In this document: piece after piece, positions 32,932 through 34,399 of the stretch
Layout: each line of letters begins with the position of its first letter
Position numbering within the stretch: the first letter of the stretch is position 1
NCBI RefSeq assembly: GCF_001567585.1
Contig: NZ_LRQV01000072.1
Location: 1-34,399, forward strand
Direction of reading: 5' to 3'
Source of the DNA: Micromonospora rosaria
Lineage (GTDB): Bacteria; Actinomycetota; Actinomycetes; Mycobacteriales; Micromonosporaceae
Length of the DNA: 34,399 nt
Position numbers and translations under genes: made by a program
The notes under the pieces: generated by a model
What the model was told of the DNA's origin: nothing
Databases searched by the model: none
Seen by the model: only the letters and a program-made list of their open reading frames with translations

Positions 32932-33998
32932 GTCGCGGCGATGGCCAGGTCCACCAGGGCCTGCCGGGCCTCGGTGCCGAGGTCGACGGCGGTCAGCGCG
33001 GCCAGCGCGGCGTCGGTCAGCGTCACGATCCGCTGCTCGGTCCGGGTCAACGCCCCGCTGGCGACGATCAGCTCCCGCAGCCGGATCACCCCCGCCTCGT
33101 CCAGCTCCGGGTCACCGAGCGCGCCGAGCAGCACCTCCCGCCCGGGGTCGTCCAGCGTCTCCACCGCCGCCGCCACCAGGTAGGTCCGCTTCCCCTCGCG
33201 CAGGTCGTCGCCGGCCGGCTTGCCGGTCTGCGCCGGGTCGCCGAAGACCCCCAGCACGTCGTCGCGTAGCTGGAACGCCTCGCCCAGCGGCAGCCCGTAC
33301 GCCGAGTAGGACGTCCGCACGTCCGGCGGCGCGTCGGCCAGCGCGGCGCCGAGCAGCAGCGGCCGTTCCACCGTGTACTTCGCCGACTTGTACCGGGCCA
33401 CCTTCCCGGCCCGTTCCAGCGAGGTGTCGCCGGTGGCCTGGGTGAGCACGTCGAGGTACTGGCCGACGGTGACCTCGGTACGCATCTCGTCGAAGACCGG
33501 CCGGGCCCGCGCCACGGTCTGCGGGGGGAGCCCGGCCGAGTGCAGGATCTCGTCCGACCAGACCAGGCACAGGTCCCCGAGCAGGACCGCCGCCGCGTCG
33601 CCGAAGCCGTCCGGGTCACCGCCCCAGCCGGAGCTGCGGTGCCGGGCGGCGAACCGCCGGTGCACCGACGGCTCGCCGCGCCGGGTGTCCGACCGGTCTA
33701 TCAGGTCGTCGTGGATCAGCGCGCTGGCCTGCACGAACTCCAGCGCGGCGAGGGCGGTCACCAGCTGGTCGGAGTCGGTGCCGCCGGCGCCCCGGTACCC
33801 CCAGTAGGCGAAGGCCGGCCGGAGTCGTTTGCCGCCGCCCAGCACGAACGACTCGATCGCCTCGGCCACCGGGGCCAGGGCGGCGTCCACCCCGGCCATC
33901 CAGGCCCGTTGGTCGGTGAGGAACTCCGTGAGGGCCTTGTCGATACGGTGCCGCAGGTCCGCGCGGTCGACGGGGGATACAGGAGCAGCGTGGGTCAC
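32916..33998 (-). CDS. Polyprenyl (geranylgeranyl-type) diphosphate synthase
   Basis: Cytoplasmic prenyltransferase of 360 residues that chains isopentenyl diphosphate onto an allylic diphosphate. All conserved regions are present: GGGKRLRPAF, the first Asp-rich motif HDDLIDRSDTRRGEPSVH, a middle GQYLDV, KSAKYTVERPLLLGAAL, and the second Asp-rich motif QLRDDVLGVFGD, whose second half is DVLG rather than DxxD. It resembles actinobacterial IdsA-type enzymes; in M. tuberculosis idsA2 (Rv2173) also lies close to Rv2175c and pknL. Chain length cannot be set from sequence; C20 is usual for this branch. The GTG at 33998 follows GGGGAC and gives MTHAAPVSP. Longer frames upstream are repetitive Arg/Pro-rich sequence and look non-coding. 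Confidence 0.9.
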   Translation of the reverse strand: MTHAAPVSPVDRADLRHRIDKALTEFLTDQRAWMAGVDAALAPVAEAIESFVLGGGKRLRPAFAYWGYRGAGGTDSDQLVTALAALEFVQASALIHDDLIDRSDTRRGEPSVHRRFAARHRSSGWGGDPDGFGDAAAVLLGDLCLVWSDEILHSAGLPPQTVARARPVFDEMRTEVTVGQYLDVLTQATGDTSLERAGKVARYKSAKYTVERPLLLGAALADAPPDVRTSYSAYGLPLGEAFQLRDDVLGVFGDPAQTGKPAGDDLREGKRTYLVAAAVETLDDPGREVLLGALGDPELDEAGVIRLRELIVASGALTRTEQRIVTLTDAALAALTAVDLGTEARQALVDLAIAATRRSD

Positions 33999-34045
33999 GT
34001 CCCCGACGCTATCGGGTCGCGGCTCGGCGGTGGCGCAGGACCGTC

Positions 34046-34091
34046 CGTCCGACGCGCGGGGCGTCCGCCGTCCGACGCGCGGGACGTCCGC
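34046..34091. repeat. 23-bp tandem repeat, two copies
   Basis: A 23-bp unit beginning CGTCCGACGCGCGGG occurs at 34046-34068 and 34069-34091 with a single difference. It lies in the gap between the polyprenyl synthase start and the end of the gene at the right edge. Confidence 0.75.
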
Positions 34092-34135
34092 CGTTCGGCC
34101 GAGGGGCCGGCGGGTCCGCCGCCCCGGCCGGTGGG

Positions 34136-34399
34136 TCACGGGCGGGCCGGGGGCACCGGCCGGGGCAGGTACGGGGTGGCCGCCGTGACCAGCGCGAGGT
34201 GCCGGCGGACGGCCGGGGCGTCCCGCTGCGGGCCGAGGCGTCGCCGGAACCCGGTGAGCTGGCGTACCGCCCGGGGCGAGCCGGCCCGGATCGCGTCGAG
34301 CAGCGCCGTGTCGGCCGCCGCGCAGGCCCACTGCACCTCGCCGAGTTGCAGGTGGGCGCGGGCGAGCCAGCTCCCGTAGACGGCCCCGCTGCGCGGTCG
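34136..34399 (-). CDS. C-terminal end of a regulator-type TPR protein (partial, runs off the window)
   Basis: Only the last 87 residues are present; the gene continues beyond base 34399. The visible part reads AVYGSWLARAHLQLGEVQWA, then CAAADTALLDAIRAGSPRAV and RQLTGFRRRLGP. This is the helix-repeat tail often found at the C-terminus of actinomycete XRE-type helix-turn-helix regulators with TPR-like repeats. An internal GTG (near 34336) would give a 66-residue product but has no ribosome-binding site and interrupts the helix pair. The N-terminal domain is outside the window, so the regulator assignment is tentative. Confidence 0.6.
   Translation of the reverse strand, partial: RPRSGAVYGSWLARAHLQLGEVQWACAAADTALLDAIRAGSPRAVRQLTGFRRRLGPQRDAPAVRRHLALVTAATPYLPRPVPPARP

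Overview
The window is GC-rich DNA from a filamentous actinomycete, most likely Micromonosporaceae (Micromonospora-like). Reasons: strong G/C bias at third codon positions, many GTG starts and GTGA overlaps, secreted enzymes with ricin-type lectin modules, and an aroG / pknL / Rv2175c-like / idsA2-like neighbourhood that is conserved in actinobacteria.

Region 1 (1-1005): a small DUF2203 gene, a decayed GNAT acetyltransferase tail, and a long regulatory leader. Region 2 (1006-19767): a sugar or glycan utilisation locus. It contains a secreted ricin-lectin/esterase, an FCD-type GntR regulator divergent from a CUT1 importer (lipoprotein plus two permeases, no ATPase), and an enolase-superfamily enzyme. 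A 1179-residue secreted ThuA / PQQ-type dehydrogenase / PKD / CBM6 / ricin protein lies on the other strand. Divergent from it is a CUT2 (ribose-type) importer operon with a D-tagatose-3-epimerase-family enzyme and a secreted GH141-like beta-helix/ricin protein. Three promoters here (762-790, 3303-3331, 11483-11511 minus) share a -35-like element and GACGTC in the same place in the spacer, so the GntR protein probably controls the locus as a regulon. A plausible logic is secreted de-esterification, glycan cleavage and sugar oxidation, then uptake by two importers, then epimerisation and dehydration inside the cell. The substrate cannot be read from sequence.

Region 3 (19916-24003, minus): a two-gene module. 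A 108-residue protein with a hydrophobic helix overlaps by 4 nt a 1254-residue CHAT protease / STAND NTPase / TPR protein. This architecture resembles actinobacterial conflict (immunity or cell-suicide) systems and is the best candidate for an undescribed system in the window. Region 4 (24117-25868): a secreted CBM2-GH18 chitinase whose promoter carries a perfect 17-bp palindrome.

Region 5 (25981-34399): mostly core genes. They are a lipoprotein, class II DAHP synthase, threonine aldolase, endonuclease IV, a PASTA Ser/Thr kinase (PknL-like), an Rv2175c-like DNA-binding protein, a polyprenyl diphosphate synthase, and the C-terminal end of a further gene that runs off the right edge. A 58-bp tandem repeat carrying a ribosome-binding site and start codon joins aroG to the threonine aldolase gene. 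Three other short tandem arrays sit in the gaps of this region. Most convergent gene ends carry strong GC hairpins. No rRNA, tRNA, CRISPR array, transposase or integrase was recognised.
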